Shown: one piece after another, positions 9,480 to 19,286 of the stretch
Numbering within the stretch: the stretch's first letter is position 1
Layout: every line of letters begins with the position of its first letter
NCBI GenBank assembly: GCA_013054445.1
Contig: JAAMPI010000806.1
Coordinates: forward strand, 1-25,378
Source: Cudoniella acicularis
Lineage: Eukaryota; Ascomycota; Leotiomycetes; Helotiales; Helotiaceae
Length of the DNA stretch: 25,378 nt
Direction: 5' to 3'
The notes under the pieces: model-generated
What the model was told of the DNA's origin: nothing
The model's database searches: none
The model's input: the letters and a program-made list of their open reading frames with translations, nothing else
Position numbers and translations under genes: made by a program

Positions 9480-11853
9480 ATGGCAGGAAGTTCGAGTAAT
9501 GCCAAGTTAAAACGAAAAGAAGATATTGAACTTGATGAGCCTTCAAAGAGATCCAAGTCTGACAGGAGCGCTATTCTCAACCAGACATTGAATGCTATAG
9601 TGGAAGTTACACAAGCCGCTTTTGCTGCGAATGATGAGAAAGAGGCGAGAGCAAAACCTTCGAAGTCGCAAAGACGACGTTCAAAGAGGAACGAAAAGTG
9701 GCTATTCAATCATTCGACTAAAGGGAAAGTCGCAAAACGCTATTTAGAGAAAAAGGAATTTGAGGAAGGACCTGGCTTGTCTGATGAGGAAGGCGGAGAC
9801 GATTCCGATATGGGTAAGAAACCTATAGTTTCTGGCATGGCACAAACAGATAGTAAGGGAAATGTCACAACTTCACACCAAATTTCCAGAGGGACTTCGA
9901 ACAGCTTATTTTCCGAACCCAAAAGGCCGGAGCTGACCAGCTGGGCTCGGATCATACTTTTATCAAGCATAGACACGACAAAGCTCTCAAAAACGACCGC
10001 ACTAGCCATGCGCCAAAACCTTTCCATCAAGTGCAAAAGTCCAAACCTGCCAAGCCCTCAACAGCTTCTTCATCTATGTTTAAAGAGGCAATACAAAAGA
10101 TAAATTCATTTGCACTAATCCAAAATCGCCTGCAGACAGGAATGTCTCAAAGTTTGAATCTGGTCGTGTGTCAAATCTCCCAGCGGCCTCGACCGGTGTG
10201 CTCCGGGAAAATGGGTTTAGCTCAGGCTCAAAGCCACTGCCAGAAATGAATGGGATTCGCCGAGGCCCTACGACGGTGTGGCTGAGGAGTCAAACATCAG
10301 ACGAGTCCACAATACCAAGAGCATCTAAAGTATCAAACGTATCCACAGCCCCAGAAGTATCAACCGTCCGAAAGACATCCAGAGTACCAAACGCATCCAC
10401 GATCCAACAGGCATCCACACTCCCAAATGAATCTACAGTACCAAAAGCATCCAGAGTCTCAAACGCGCCTAGGGTATTAAACTACCGTCCCAAAAGCATC
10501 AACAGTCCCAAAGGTATCTACAGTATCAAAAGTGCCCACGGTGTCAAAAGCAACTGCATCCGAAACTTCAAAACGCAAACACAATGATACAATTGACCTG
10601 TCAAGTGAGGTCAAGCAAAATGACACTTGGGGCAACATGTTGATTATCAAAGCTAGGCGACTTGCTAAGATTGAGACCACGAATGGTCACAAGGGATGGC
10701 TTTCAGATGACACAATCGATACTGTTGTGATGGCTCTTGACTTGCCAAAAACCGCTCATGTTTTAAATGCTACAATTTCTGCTGTGAAAAAAGCGGGTAG
10801 GGCTCAAGAAGTCCGCCCTTTTAGAGATACGGGAGTCTGCCTTGCCAATGGCAGAACGATAATAAGAGTTGCGGTGTTTTTTGTTTTACACAACATCGAA
10901 TGCATCTTGCGCGGCTGTGACCCCCTCTCAGTCAAAATCAAAGGGTCCGACGCTCGTCTGAGGTGTTTAATAGAAATCATCGGTGCAGGTCTCGTGGATG
11001 ATTGGAGCACTAAAATAGAGTTGAGGAACATCGGGGACGATTACCATAAGTCGTCAGGCTCGAAGTAGATTGAAGCTTCATGGATGAACTCAAAGAATCC
11101 GATAGTGGGACAGTGGTTAACACCTCAGAAAGCCTCTATCAAAAAGCTTCGGCCCGTCTTCCGGAGAGAGTTCAACGAGAAGACCCGCGATTCGGGCCAA
11201 AGGGTCGGCACCAGTTGTGATAGAGAAAATCCAAAACTCAACGGTAGAGAGCTCGCAAGATGTTGAGTCACTTCTGGAGGAAAACTCAATCTATCGCTTT
11301 TCCTTCGATATTACTCCTGGCAGGGTGGTTGAGTTAAAAGGAAAGGGAACCGCAGCAACCACTATGGACTCCTCGCCTCCACGACGGTTCAAACGTCACG
11401 ACTCGAGTTCCCTGCCCGAATTGGATGAACTTTTCAAGTCCACACCCAAGAAGCTCAAGGCACGGAAGGGAATGCTTTTAAATACACAGATCGCGCTCAT
11501 AAACCAGCGTGGGTCTTCTCCAACAACTGCAGAGAATAGTCAAATTGTCCTTGGGGAAGCGATGCCGGACTTCCGGATACCAACCCCATTAACACCCCGC
11601 CATCGTCGATCATTGGGAATGATATACTACCGGTTATGAGGCCTCACAATCGAGCACTCCTCGATAGCAAACCAATTCAGCAAGTTTGTACGGTCTCTAG
11701 AACTTCATCCACCAAAAATTCCCGCAAGAGACACGCTGTCCCTAAGTCTTTTGTGGATCATACTAAAAAATTTGAATCGCTCAAAAGCGCAGTTGGGTTG
11801 AGAACTAGCGCTCGGCATGTCAGATCCTGCCATCCGAAAAACGTGTCTGCCTA
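9480..11853 (+). pseudogene. multiply frameshifted Ulp1-like (C48) cysteine-protease gene
   Basis: Successive coding-like segments lie on the + strand in changing frames. A basic N-terminal region from ATG 9480 (MAGSSSNAKLKRKEDIELDE, later RRRSKRNEKW and an acidic EEGGDDSDM) resembles a nuclear protein. It is followed by a Ser/Thr/Pro/Lys hexapeptide array and then a C48 (SUMO-protease type) relic: GWLSDDTIDTVVMAL near 10694, the WL-D element of Ulp1 domains, and in another frame QWQNDNKSCGVF at 10846-10881, the Gln and catalytic Cys box. Next comes LHNIECILRG in the previous frame, the switch coinciding with a run of six T at 10877-10882. Only about 50 codons separate the first element from the Cys box, so the His and Asp region is missing. 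A further Ser-rich region runs to about 11853. A possible intron at 9814-9889 does not restore the frame. At least five frame changes argue for a pseudogene; origin as host gene or transposon-borne protease is undecided. Confidence 0.6.
10306..10552 (+). repeat. 18-bp minisatellite encoding a hexapeptide repeat, about 14 units
   Basis: Tandem degenerate 18-nt units read as S-T/R-V-P-K-A (variants STIPRA, SKVSNV, STAPEV, SRVPNA, STLPNE, STVPKA, STVSKV). Units start at 10306, 10324, 10342 and so on in one frame. Between 10468 and 10499 about five bases are missing relative to unit length, shifting the frame, and three more units follow (10499, 10517, 10535). The array sits between the N-terminal region and the C48 relic, so it is a former linker that has expanded by slippage. 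Confidence 0.75.
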
Positions 11854-12168
11854 AGACGCTATCCCAAGCCCACAAAACACGTCAAAGGCCAAAGGACGTA
11901 AAAGAGAGTTTTGCAAGATGTTCTAGGACCTCAAGATTGGAGATACTGTTATTCTCATGTTAAACAGTCGTAAGGCTTTATCAAAAGATATCGAGACATC
12001 AAATAAGCATTAAAGATTGGAGCTCGGATTTGGAGGAAGTACCCGGGAATTGTAATTGAGTGATGAGTATGTTAAGTGTATTGGTTGTGGCAGTCTTGGA
12101 TTATTTTGCTTCTTGTAAGAATGGATTGGCTACTATGAGAAGCCTTCTATCTTGGAAATGATAACTTT

Positions 12169-12173
12169 AAAAA

Positions 12174-12206
<33 letters not shown>

Positions 12207-12212
12207 AAGAAA
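12169..12212 (+). repeat. A-run plus GAAA microsatellite
   Basis: A run of eight A followed by about seven perfect GAAA units and then degenerate units. It is a simple-sequence repeat of no evident function. Confidence 0.85.
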
Positions 12213-12491
12213 TAGAAGGAAACCAGTGTACAAGTAATAGGAATCCAAATCCTGAATCACGGTGTTTTATTGTTGAATGTAGGGAGGGTATGTATAGGGG
12301 AACAAAGTTCCAGGGATGCAGACTTTTGATGTAAAGGCTGTTTGGTATTGTAAACTTTTAATGTAATGATTATTCGGGATTTTAGGATTTTAATGTAAAA
12401 AATATTTGATATTATAGTTATTTCGAGGGGTGATGAGGGCTATAATATTTCCTTTGCATTGTGTAATATTATGTCTTGACAACTTTGAGAA

Positions 12492-12524
12492 AGCAAAAGG
12501 CTTGGCAAGCCTATAGCTTTTGCT
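12492..12524. repeat. short inverted repeat / hairpin
   Basis: AGCAAAAG (12492-12499) pairs with CTTTTGCT (12517-12524), and inside it GGCTTG pairs with CAAGCC around a single base, with a small asymmetric bulge (TATAG) on the 3' side. It could form a stem of about 14 bp. It lies in a gene-free AT-rich region, so a role is unknown. Confidence 0.55.
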
Positions 12525-12953
12525 TGTGCTTGCTGTGATTTGAAGAGGTACGTTGTTGCTGTCGTTTAGTTGTGTACTGTCACGTTGAAATTCTTTCGTT
12601 TGAGAGTGAGATTTTGAAGTAGTAGGATTGAAAGTTCTGAATGGGGGTGGGGTTGGGCTTTTGAAAGTAGGGAGAGGGGAGCATAGATTTAGGATCGTGA
12701 ACTCGTCGCGAGATGGCTTTGGGATGCCAACAGGTGCTATGTGTCTACCAAATTGTCGTTACTGTTGCCGTTGTTATCTTTGCCAACGATCCAGATCCAT
12801 TTGCCGATGCCGAATTGAGAATCTTGGGAATTTATAAGTGAATCAAAACGTATTATTAGAGTGTTTCTCATCAAGATACCAAATCAAAGGAGATTGAATT
12901 GTCAATTTCTCAGGTGAATCAATAACCTGCCACTAACTCATCATATAGAAACT

Positions 12954-13286
12954 TTATAAATACCTGGTGGCGGGAGCGAAGGTAGGAGCAAGGTAGCAAG
13001 ATTCTTTGGCGGATAACAACATCATCGGCTCACGGGGTTGTGTCAGCGAATAAACTTGGTAAGATGTCTTAAAACACGAGGATAATAGTTTTGATGGAGA
13101 TTGAGGAGTTAATGCTTCAAATGTAGAGTTGGTATAAGGCGCGATGAATGTCATGGAAGTCGGAAATATATGCTGAGAACAACCGGATGAGAGTGTGACG
13201 GCAGAAGAGGGAATGAAAACAGAACATTGCAATGATGAGAAAGTAATAGGGAACTTCAGAAACACTACAGTAGTTTGGGTATCCAA
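12954..13286 (-). other. uncertain ORF, 110 codons
   Basis: Open from ATG 13286 to TAA at 12954. The product is Ser/Thr-rich with three spaced Cys after an N-terminal hydrophobic patch (VVFLKFPITF) and ends FAPATRYL. It might be a fragment of a secreted or surface Cys-bearing protein, but I cannot match it to a family and no splice continuation was convincing. Confidence 0.18.
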
Positions 13287-14097
13287 TCCCAGCAGCTATT
13301 TTGCAGCAGTCGGAACCGGAATTCTCGCCCAGAGCTCGGGGAACTTAGTATTTGCAGATCTCCAGCCCTGAAATTAATAGAAGCTTCGTTGTAAGAGGAC
13401 CTGTTATCGCGAACTCTTAGATTAGGGGTGGAGCTTTGGGCTTTACAAGGCGAATTGGAGATTTTTCAGAGCAGAGATATGGCAAATCAAAGGGTATAAA
13501 GAAGGAGGTTGAAACGAGCGTTCAAATATTCTTCTCCACTACAAGGAGTCAACATCTATCTGCCAGAAGAACACCCTCCATCTCGGCGAGATTTTGACTT
13601 TAGGCAGGTCCTGTAACTTGATTTGAATGCCAAGACTTAAGGCTTTCTTCTCTTTGTCACTAGTAACTTTTCAAGCTTGAAATTTGAAAGTGACAGCAAC
13701 TTGCTGCTGGATTTAGAGCTTGGATGAACTGAAAGCAATGGCAAAGAAATGACAGTAATAAGTCACAATAATAGCAGCATATTCAGCAAACTTACCGACC
13801 ACAGTCACGTAAAATCAAAAGGCAATGCATCTTTTCCTCTCACCAAACTCAAAACTCAATTATCACCCCCGGAAAGCAAATGAAAAGGGGCGGTGGCAGC
13901 AAGGCCACCGGCCAAAAGACCAGCACGGAGGAAACGACTAGCACAGAGGCACGGAACGGACGAAGGCACGAATGAGGGCGGGACCAGACACGGACGCGGC
14001 TCCAACGCCGCCACCTTCTCCTCCGCTATTTCAACGACATGATTAATTTTTGTCTTTTGTAATCTGAACGAGAGGGATGCAAAGTGAGTGAATTTAC

Positions 14098-14792
14098 TTA
14101 CGGAGAGGGAGACCGGCGACGGGCCGGCATCGGGGGCCAGCGGTCCTTCCAAGGGCTGCCCTTGGGAAGCTTTGCTGGCTTCTTCCACGGGCTCTTCTTC
14201 GGGCAGCCGAGCTCCAAGGCCTTTGCCTTTTTGGCTGGGTCGCATCGGTTGAGGCTATGATTGATTAGCTGAGTGTTGTTTGGAGGAAAGAAACCATGGT
14301 ATAAAAAATGAGATTGAACGGAAGCAGGAGTGCGAACGCCGGAAATTACTAAGTTGAAGGGCGTGAGGCACTCTAGAGTGCAGCAAAGCAGGTGAACTGA
14401 CTCACGTGAGTATGCCTTCTCCTCCCAGCAAAGAACACTTCCGGAAAGAAAACTATGAAGACTTACAACCTCTCAACGGCATCTTCCCAGGCCGCGGCCT
14501 CAATATCTTCCATATTCACCTGGTCGTTGCCGTACCAGGAAATGGCATACTCCTCCGTCTCTTGGGCGACCTTGGCGGCCCGGTACGTTGCCGAGTAGAG
14601 GGCTTGGAGAACATTGTTGCTGTGAAAAGGTTAGTTCCAAACTTCCAATTTAAAGTTTTAACTAGAAAAGGGAGCATACCCCTTGCTCGCAGACTTCTTA
14701 GTGCTGTCAGGAATTAGCAGGTGTCCGCAAAGTGTTCTTCAGATGGAAGGGACTAATTACCCATTATCGGCAGTCTTCCGATTCTTCGCCAT
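14098..14792 (-). CDS. small conserved-looking hypothetical protein, four exons, 121 aa
   Basis: Function unknown. My model: exon 1 14792-14761 (MAKNRKTADN...), exon 2 14703-14680, exon 3 14619-14467, exon 4 14254-14098, 366 nt with stop. Introns are 14760-14704 (57 nt), 14679-14620 (60 nt, branch ACTAAC) and 14466-14255 (212 nt, GTAAGT, branch GCTAAT); all phases agree. Exon 3 is strongly coding by third-position C/G bias and reads NNVLQALYSATYRAAKVAQE, then EEYAISWYGNDQVNM, an amphipathic helical stretch. Exon 4 is basic and Pro/Trp-rich (DPAKKAKALELG, KKSPWKKPAKLPKGSPW, RRRSPSP) and stops at a TAA that overlaps a possible GTAAGT donor. If that donor is used with the acceptor at about 14061, the frame continues to 13856, giving a longer isoform with a hydrophobic C terminus. 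Lys-rich ends suggest a nucleic-acid or nuclear role, but this is only inference. Confidence 0.6.
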
Positions 14793-15393
14793 TTTGGATG
14801 CTACAAATGAGTTGGTCTTCTCATCTCTAATCTTTGATTTTCTTTGGTCTCTTTACAGGTTTTTGAGTTGACTGTTTGCAACAATGAGATATCAGCATTG
14901 AATGAACACCTTTGTTGTCGATAATCATGACTTACAGTTGGTAACTTTTGCTACTGTGAAAGTCAGTCGATGGATTTGACCAAAATATCGAACGAGAAAA
15001 GGACTCACTCACAGGTTTGAATGTACTGTAGTAGATAGATCTAAATCAGGATTTCGTCTTTACCACTTCCACGCACCCAAATGTGCCCTAGAACGCGGGA
15101 GATCTACTTACAATTTGCTGCAGTTGATCTGTCAACCAGTTAGCTACTTTTGCAAGGTTTGGACAAAAGTTGGGGCTTACCTGACTTCGACGTTGCGAAC
15201 GTGAAGAGGAAAAAAAAAAGTCAAAGGGAATCACCTACCTGTGTGGGGGAGTGCGGCTTGGCTCAAGCGAGGTGCTGTTGCTCGGTCGATTTTCATTGAT
15301 TTTACCCCAGATTTTGAGCTGTAAAGACTTTTGACCCAGCTAATTTTGAAGGTGAATTGAGTCGATTCACTTTTGCAGTAGCAATCAAAGAGA

Positions 15394-15843
15394 TCAAGAC
15401 ATGTGTTTTGTGCGCAGAATACCCCTGCCTCCCACAAAAGATCGACTCCGCCTCCGCATTTCCTCAGCATCCCCTGAACACTTCAACAGAAAACAGCCAA
15501 CTCTAGGCGTTTCTATCCAAATTTTGTCTACAATTTGTTCTAGCATGTCAAGCCTCGCGTCAAAGCCCTCTGCAATGTCCTCTTTCGCCTCGAAGTTTCC
15601 GCGAAACCTTCCGCCCTCAGCGCACTTTCCGCACGCCAACACTCCTACACCCTTTTCCATGACTGGTCTCCCGTAGCAACTGCAATGCCAGAAGACTTCG
15701 CCTAAGAATCCCATAAAAGACTTGCAGTGGCACAAGCACAATCCCAAATCTACAACTGGTCTTGCAAAGCACGTCACGGCACAGACTTCGGACAGGATCT
15801 CACGGGAAGCAAAGTCCTTGGGGAGATCTGTGAGCTCCAGCAA
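15394..15843 (-). other. uncertain ORF, 149 codons, with CxC...CxxC cysteines
   Basis: Open from ATG 15843 to TGA at 15394. The middle reads FWHCSCYGRPVMEKGVGV then LACGKC, a CxC-x14-CxxC spacing that could bind zinc, followed by the acidic helix EDIAEGFDARLDMLEQIVDK. The opposite strand is also open over much of this interval, and no family is recognised. Listed because of length and reasonable codon choice. Confidence 0.22.
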
Positions 15844-16350
15844 ACTGGTCCAAATGCGAAGGCAAGTTACACCAATCTTTCATCCAACTCTCGCTGCCAT
15901 AAACTGACCCTTTGCGTTACCTACAGAGGAGAGTGGTTTCTGTGTGCTTGCTGCCGCACCTGTTGCTTCGATAACATGCTTCGCCCCGTTTACCTTTCTC
16001 AACCGGACCACGAAGCTCCTCTTTTCGAAAGAGGAGTTCGCTGCTTCTGCCGTAGGGAGGATCGGGAGAAAAGACTTAAAATGATAAAAGGTACGCAGAA
16101 AATGATGACTGTTGATACGACCGATGTTGGTACTAATGGATTTCTCAGCCTCGGGTCCTTCATCTTTCGGTGTTCTCTGATAATCGATTCTGGCACGGGA
16201 TTTGGATTTTCAATAAGATCAGATCACCGTCCTCCACACCCGTCATGTTTCTTCTTCTTTTTATTTTCAAGCCGGCATAACCATCACTCCACTCTCACCA
16301 ATCACACCTCTAAGGCTGGGTGGGTTTTCATCTATTGGATGTACGCATAA
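15706..16350 (+). other. uncertain Cys-rich open frame without an ATG
   Basis: Stop-free from 15706 to the TAA before 16350, overlapping the opposite ORF. It contains IYNWSCKARHGTDFG and a dense Cys cluster, WFLCACCRTCCFD, before a Phe-rich tail. There is no upstream ATG in frame; possible acceptors (for example the GCAG before 15730) would need a 5' exon I could not identify. Small secreted Cys-rich proteins look like this, but there is no hydrophobic signal segment. Confidence 0.18.
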
Positions 16351-16917
16351 ACTACAATGCCGCCTTGACAAAAGAATACGTTTTTGGTGTAAGTTGCGCC
16401 CGAATAACTTCCCTGACTCCCCCCGAAAAGACCTGAAGCTGACAAGAAGCACAACAGGCCTAATTGATCTATCGGCAACATTCGAATCTAAAAATCAAAT
16501 GCTTTCACCAATGGCCAAGTCGACGGTCCAGACGACTTGTTCTAAGAGATGCAAAAGGTGGACTGTGGATTGAAGAGAAATTCTGCTCGACAGAAAGAAG
16601 AAAGCTACCGCAATAAGGGGTGGAGGAAAGCCGGAGACTATTGTCAAGCCATCAACTGTCGCGATGGGAAAGAACGAGGGAATGAAAAAGTTTCTGTTAG
16701 CTTGACCGTGTTTTGTTTGATGTATTTTTAGTAATCACTGTTATCAATAATAAACTTCACACCGAAAGGCAGACCTTGTTGGAAGTATGCGTATTATCGT
16801 CTAATCTAGCTATTCGGTCCAGCCTTCAGGGGGGAAAGACTGGCGATGGTCAAGTTGTCCCCAAGGTTGCTGCATTGGCTAAATCTGGGTTGAACTTGGT
16901 TCGGAACCCTCTGGAGA

Positions 16918-17169
16918 CTACCAAGACTGCTCATACAAGTTGATTCTCTTCATACGTGCCATCCATGTCTTGCAGTTATTGTTAATATCGCACCAGACAT
17001 CAGTTATATGAAACCAGCCCAAGACATTGTAGTAATGTGGCATCTTGAATGGTGCAATGCTGTTGCTTTGGTTGACGAGTAACTCGTAAGCACTAGAAAT
17101 ATGTCCTCCAACCAACTCAAAGAATGTCATTTCCTCCATTTTGAAGAACCTATCAAGAGCCATTAACAA
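16918..17169 (-). pseudogene. possible fragment of a helical protein
   Basis: The minus-strand ORF reads MALDRFFKMEEMTFFELVGG and then YYNVLGWFHITDVW, which looks like genuine amphipathic protein rather than a chance ORF. The sequence upstream on the same strand (17170-17260) is interrupted by stops while still reading like protein in pieces (for example ELLVCFHVILIRKLVNGS). I take it as a decayed gene fragment of unknown family. Confidence 0.25.
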
Positions 17170-17524
17170 GCTTACGGATCAAGATCACATGGAAGCATAC
17201 CAAAAGCTCATTCTACACCTTTTCGATCCCATATTCGATTGCTCTCACCACACACGGTTTCGCCTCTAGGGGACTTGTTAGTAGCTATTCCGAAAAGTCA
17301 AAACTGGAAGCGATTATGCGTACCCTGACTTCTTGAATTTACCAGCTAGACCACATCTACCTCTGCAAGAAGTCGCTTGGCTGGCCCTCCGTTCCAAAAA
17401 AATATCAACATGCAGTATTCTGCCCGAAGGCCATCCGAAAAAGAAACAGCAAAGTATAGCCCAATGACAGCAGCAGACTCCAAGGAAAGCCATCACGGGC
17501 GAAATAAGCAAGAGAGAGTCGTGC

Positions 17525-18257
17525 TTAGGAACATGCGATTTGAGAAGCGCCAGCTCCGGCAGAGGGTGAGGGAGGTGGTGGTGGGTTGTCATTGCGACGA
17601 GATCGCGGACCGGGATCCTTCTCTCCATCAGAATCATCGTCATCTTCTTGACCGTGGCGCTCCCCCTTTTCTGTATCGTCTGAATCATTCTCTACCTCTT
17701 CACCTTCGTCAAATCTTCCCGGTCCTTGGTTCCCGACACTCGGTGCCAGTGTAACATTGGCAAAGATTGCGGCTATGGCCAAAATTTGACCCGGCGCTGG
17801 ATTCTGGGCTGCGGCGTTCGTATTTGGGGCAACAATCAATCCACTATCAAGTTAGTTGCTAATTTGATTCAAGGGGTAGAATGGATGGGTACTCGCAGAG
17901 GACGAGAAGGAAGGACATACATGCCGATAAGTTGTTCCAGAGTGCTGGGAAGATTGGAGGGAGCGTTCTCTGGGGATTGGGCTTGATCCTGTTGACTCTG
18001 TTGCCCTTGTTGAGCGGCTCGGGGCCTAATTTTGCGTCAGCGAGTTGCTATCAATATGCAGATACTGGCTGACTTGAAGACTTACGGCGTCTCAGTCGTG
18101 GATTTTCCCTGACGATGCCTTGTTCGCCAGGTTCTTCTGTTGCGTTTTTGTGCTCTTGCTTTCTTCTCGCGTTTGCTTCTAACATAAGTTAGGTATTTTC
18201 GCTGAAGGATGAGATGGAATGGGAGATGTACCTGGCTCCTTTGCCACCGTAACCCAT
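17525..18257 (-). CDS. hypothetical protein with basic N terminus and acidic C terminus, four exons, 180 aa
   Basis: Function unknown. Model: exon 1 18257-18232 (MGYGGKGA), exon 2 18178-18086, exon 3 18025-17921, exon 4 17843-17525, 543 nt with stop. Introns are 18231-18179 (53 nt, branch CCTAAC), 18085-18026 (60 nt, GTAAGT...TTAG) and 17920-17844 (77 nt, GTATGT, branch ACTAAC). All junctions are phase 2 and keep one frame. Exon 2 is Arg/Lys-rich (RSKREKKARAQKRNRR), exon 3 Gln-rich (RAAQQGQQSQQDQAQ) ending in LPSTLEQLIG, and exon 4 begins with a short hydrophobic segment (GQILAIAAIFANVTLAP), then an acidic tract (EGEEVENDSDD, EDDDDSDGEKD) and poly-Pro. Exon 2 is also open in a frame reading ANARRKQEHKNATEE, but its phase does not fit exons 1 and 3. 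A TATA-like box lies 360 bp upstream, implying a long, possibly spliced 5' leader. Confidence 0.6.
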
Positions 18258-18612
18258 TGCGATTTTGTTGCTGACCGAAGGGGGTCAGCTTTTCTTCGTG
18301 GCTGTGTTGGTGGTAGCGGAAGGGAGAGTTACATGTATGGTTTGCGAAGGTTGGGAGGCTGCAGATTTAGGTGGAAAAGTTAATTTTGGAAGTTGATGCG
18401 CGATCTGGGGGATCACTTACTTCTTTGGAGAATGCTACCAAGCAAGAAAAAGACGTCAGTTTGTATCAGTAGACACAGAGGTGAAAGATGTATTACATCT
18501 GCAACTAGTCAGCACTACATTCAAATGAATCAGGATGTTGGTACCTACAATTTGTGGATCAAATGTGGTTGGAATGGAGCAAAAGAGGAGAGATGGCTGA
18601 GAAACTGGGGGG

Positions 18613-18619
18613 TTTTATA
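18613..18619 (-). promoter_or_regulatory. TATA-like box for the 18257 gene
   Basis: TATAAAA on the minus strand, followed downstream by a C-rich and CT-rich stretch typical of a fungal transcription start region. It is about 360 bases before the ATG at 18257. A GTAAGT donor near 18420 and an acceptor-like TGCAG near 18360 suggest a 5'-UTR intron. The assignment to that gene is inferred. Confidence 0.4.
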
Positions 18620-18643
18620 GGAAACAGAGGAGTTCTAGAGGAT

Positions 18644-19000
18644 TCACCTGACAAAGGTTTTTTCAACTATGCAAGATGTCACAGACAGAAAATGGAGAAT
18701 ACTCTCAGATGTGCGAGTTCTTGGGCTTCTTTGGATGCTGGTTACATTCTCTCTAACGAGCTGTCCTTGTAGTTCGGCGTCCGAAGACACCTTTACATAA
18801 TCACTTAGAATTTCTTGAAGTGGCTTATTGAAGTCATTTAGAGCTGCTGTTTTCAGCTTTGTAATGCTCCCAATTCTTTCAGTTAAATAAAGGATTTGAA
18901 TGCACAAATACAAAACTCTTGATGAAAGATTGAAGCTGGCAGCCTCCGGGCCTGTAATCTCTTTCCAAATTCTCCAAGAGGATATAATCATTCCGCTCAT
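18644..19000 (-). other. uncertain ORF, 118 codons
   Basis: Open from ATG 19000 to the TGA at 18644. The middle (SSRVLYLCIQILYLTERIGS, then LNDFNKPLQEILSDYVKV) is strongly helical and looks protein-like. It ends in an AGGTGA that could instead be a splice donor. No family recognised. It lies directly upstream of the TATA-like box, so if real it is a separate gene or a fragment. Confidence 0.25.
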
Positions 19001-19286
19001 CTACCTACTTGGTATATTTTTAACCTTTGATTGCTAACCATCCAACAGTAAATAGAGTATACCTAGTAATTCTGGTGATTCCGTGACGTTGTCTGCAGAC
19101 AGCGGCTAGGCAGCCAACCCCAAATAAGCGAGTGTGCACTTTCAAGTTATTTTCCTTTCCTCCTCTCCACCCACCACTCTTTTCCTTGCAACAAAACTCC
19201 AAATTTCAACAAAAGCATCACCTACAAAACCACCACGAGCAACAGAATCGCACAAGGCAGCAGCAGTCAAGCTTTCGAAGCTGCAG

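Larger units (their letters stand above)
11855..13855. other. AT-rich intergenic region
   Basis: No confident gene. It holds a GAAA microsatellite, an inverted repeat, and related AT-rich stretches around 12320-12410 (several copies of a TTTTAATGTAA-like word). ORFs on + 12628-12837 and minus 13286-12954 have no recognisable family. Confidence 0.5.
14793..17524. other. region of uncertain ORFs between two small minus-strand genes
   Basis: Long opposing ORFs overlap at 15394-16350 and another lies at 17169-16918; they are listed separately with low confidence. The segment 14793-15240 is probably the 5' leader and promoter of the gene starting at 14792. I see no RNA gene or repeat. Confidence 0.4.

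Noticed and set aside
9814..9889. A 76-nt intron (GTAAGA...TTCCAG) in the C48-like gene
   Set aside because: Splice sites look fair, but joining leaves a frame that stops soon after, so it does not rescue the reading frame. Possible only if another indel is present.
13856..14245. 129-codon ORF starting MRPSQKGKG
   Set aside because: It is out of phase with the well-supported upstream exons. Exon 4 in the other frame has better codon bias. Its second half is kept only as a possible alternative C terminus.
15240..15320. tRNA-like GGCTTGGCTCAAGCGAGG stretch
   Set aside because: No cloverleaf, no A/B box pair with correct spacing, and no TTCGA arm in place.
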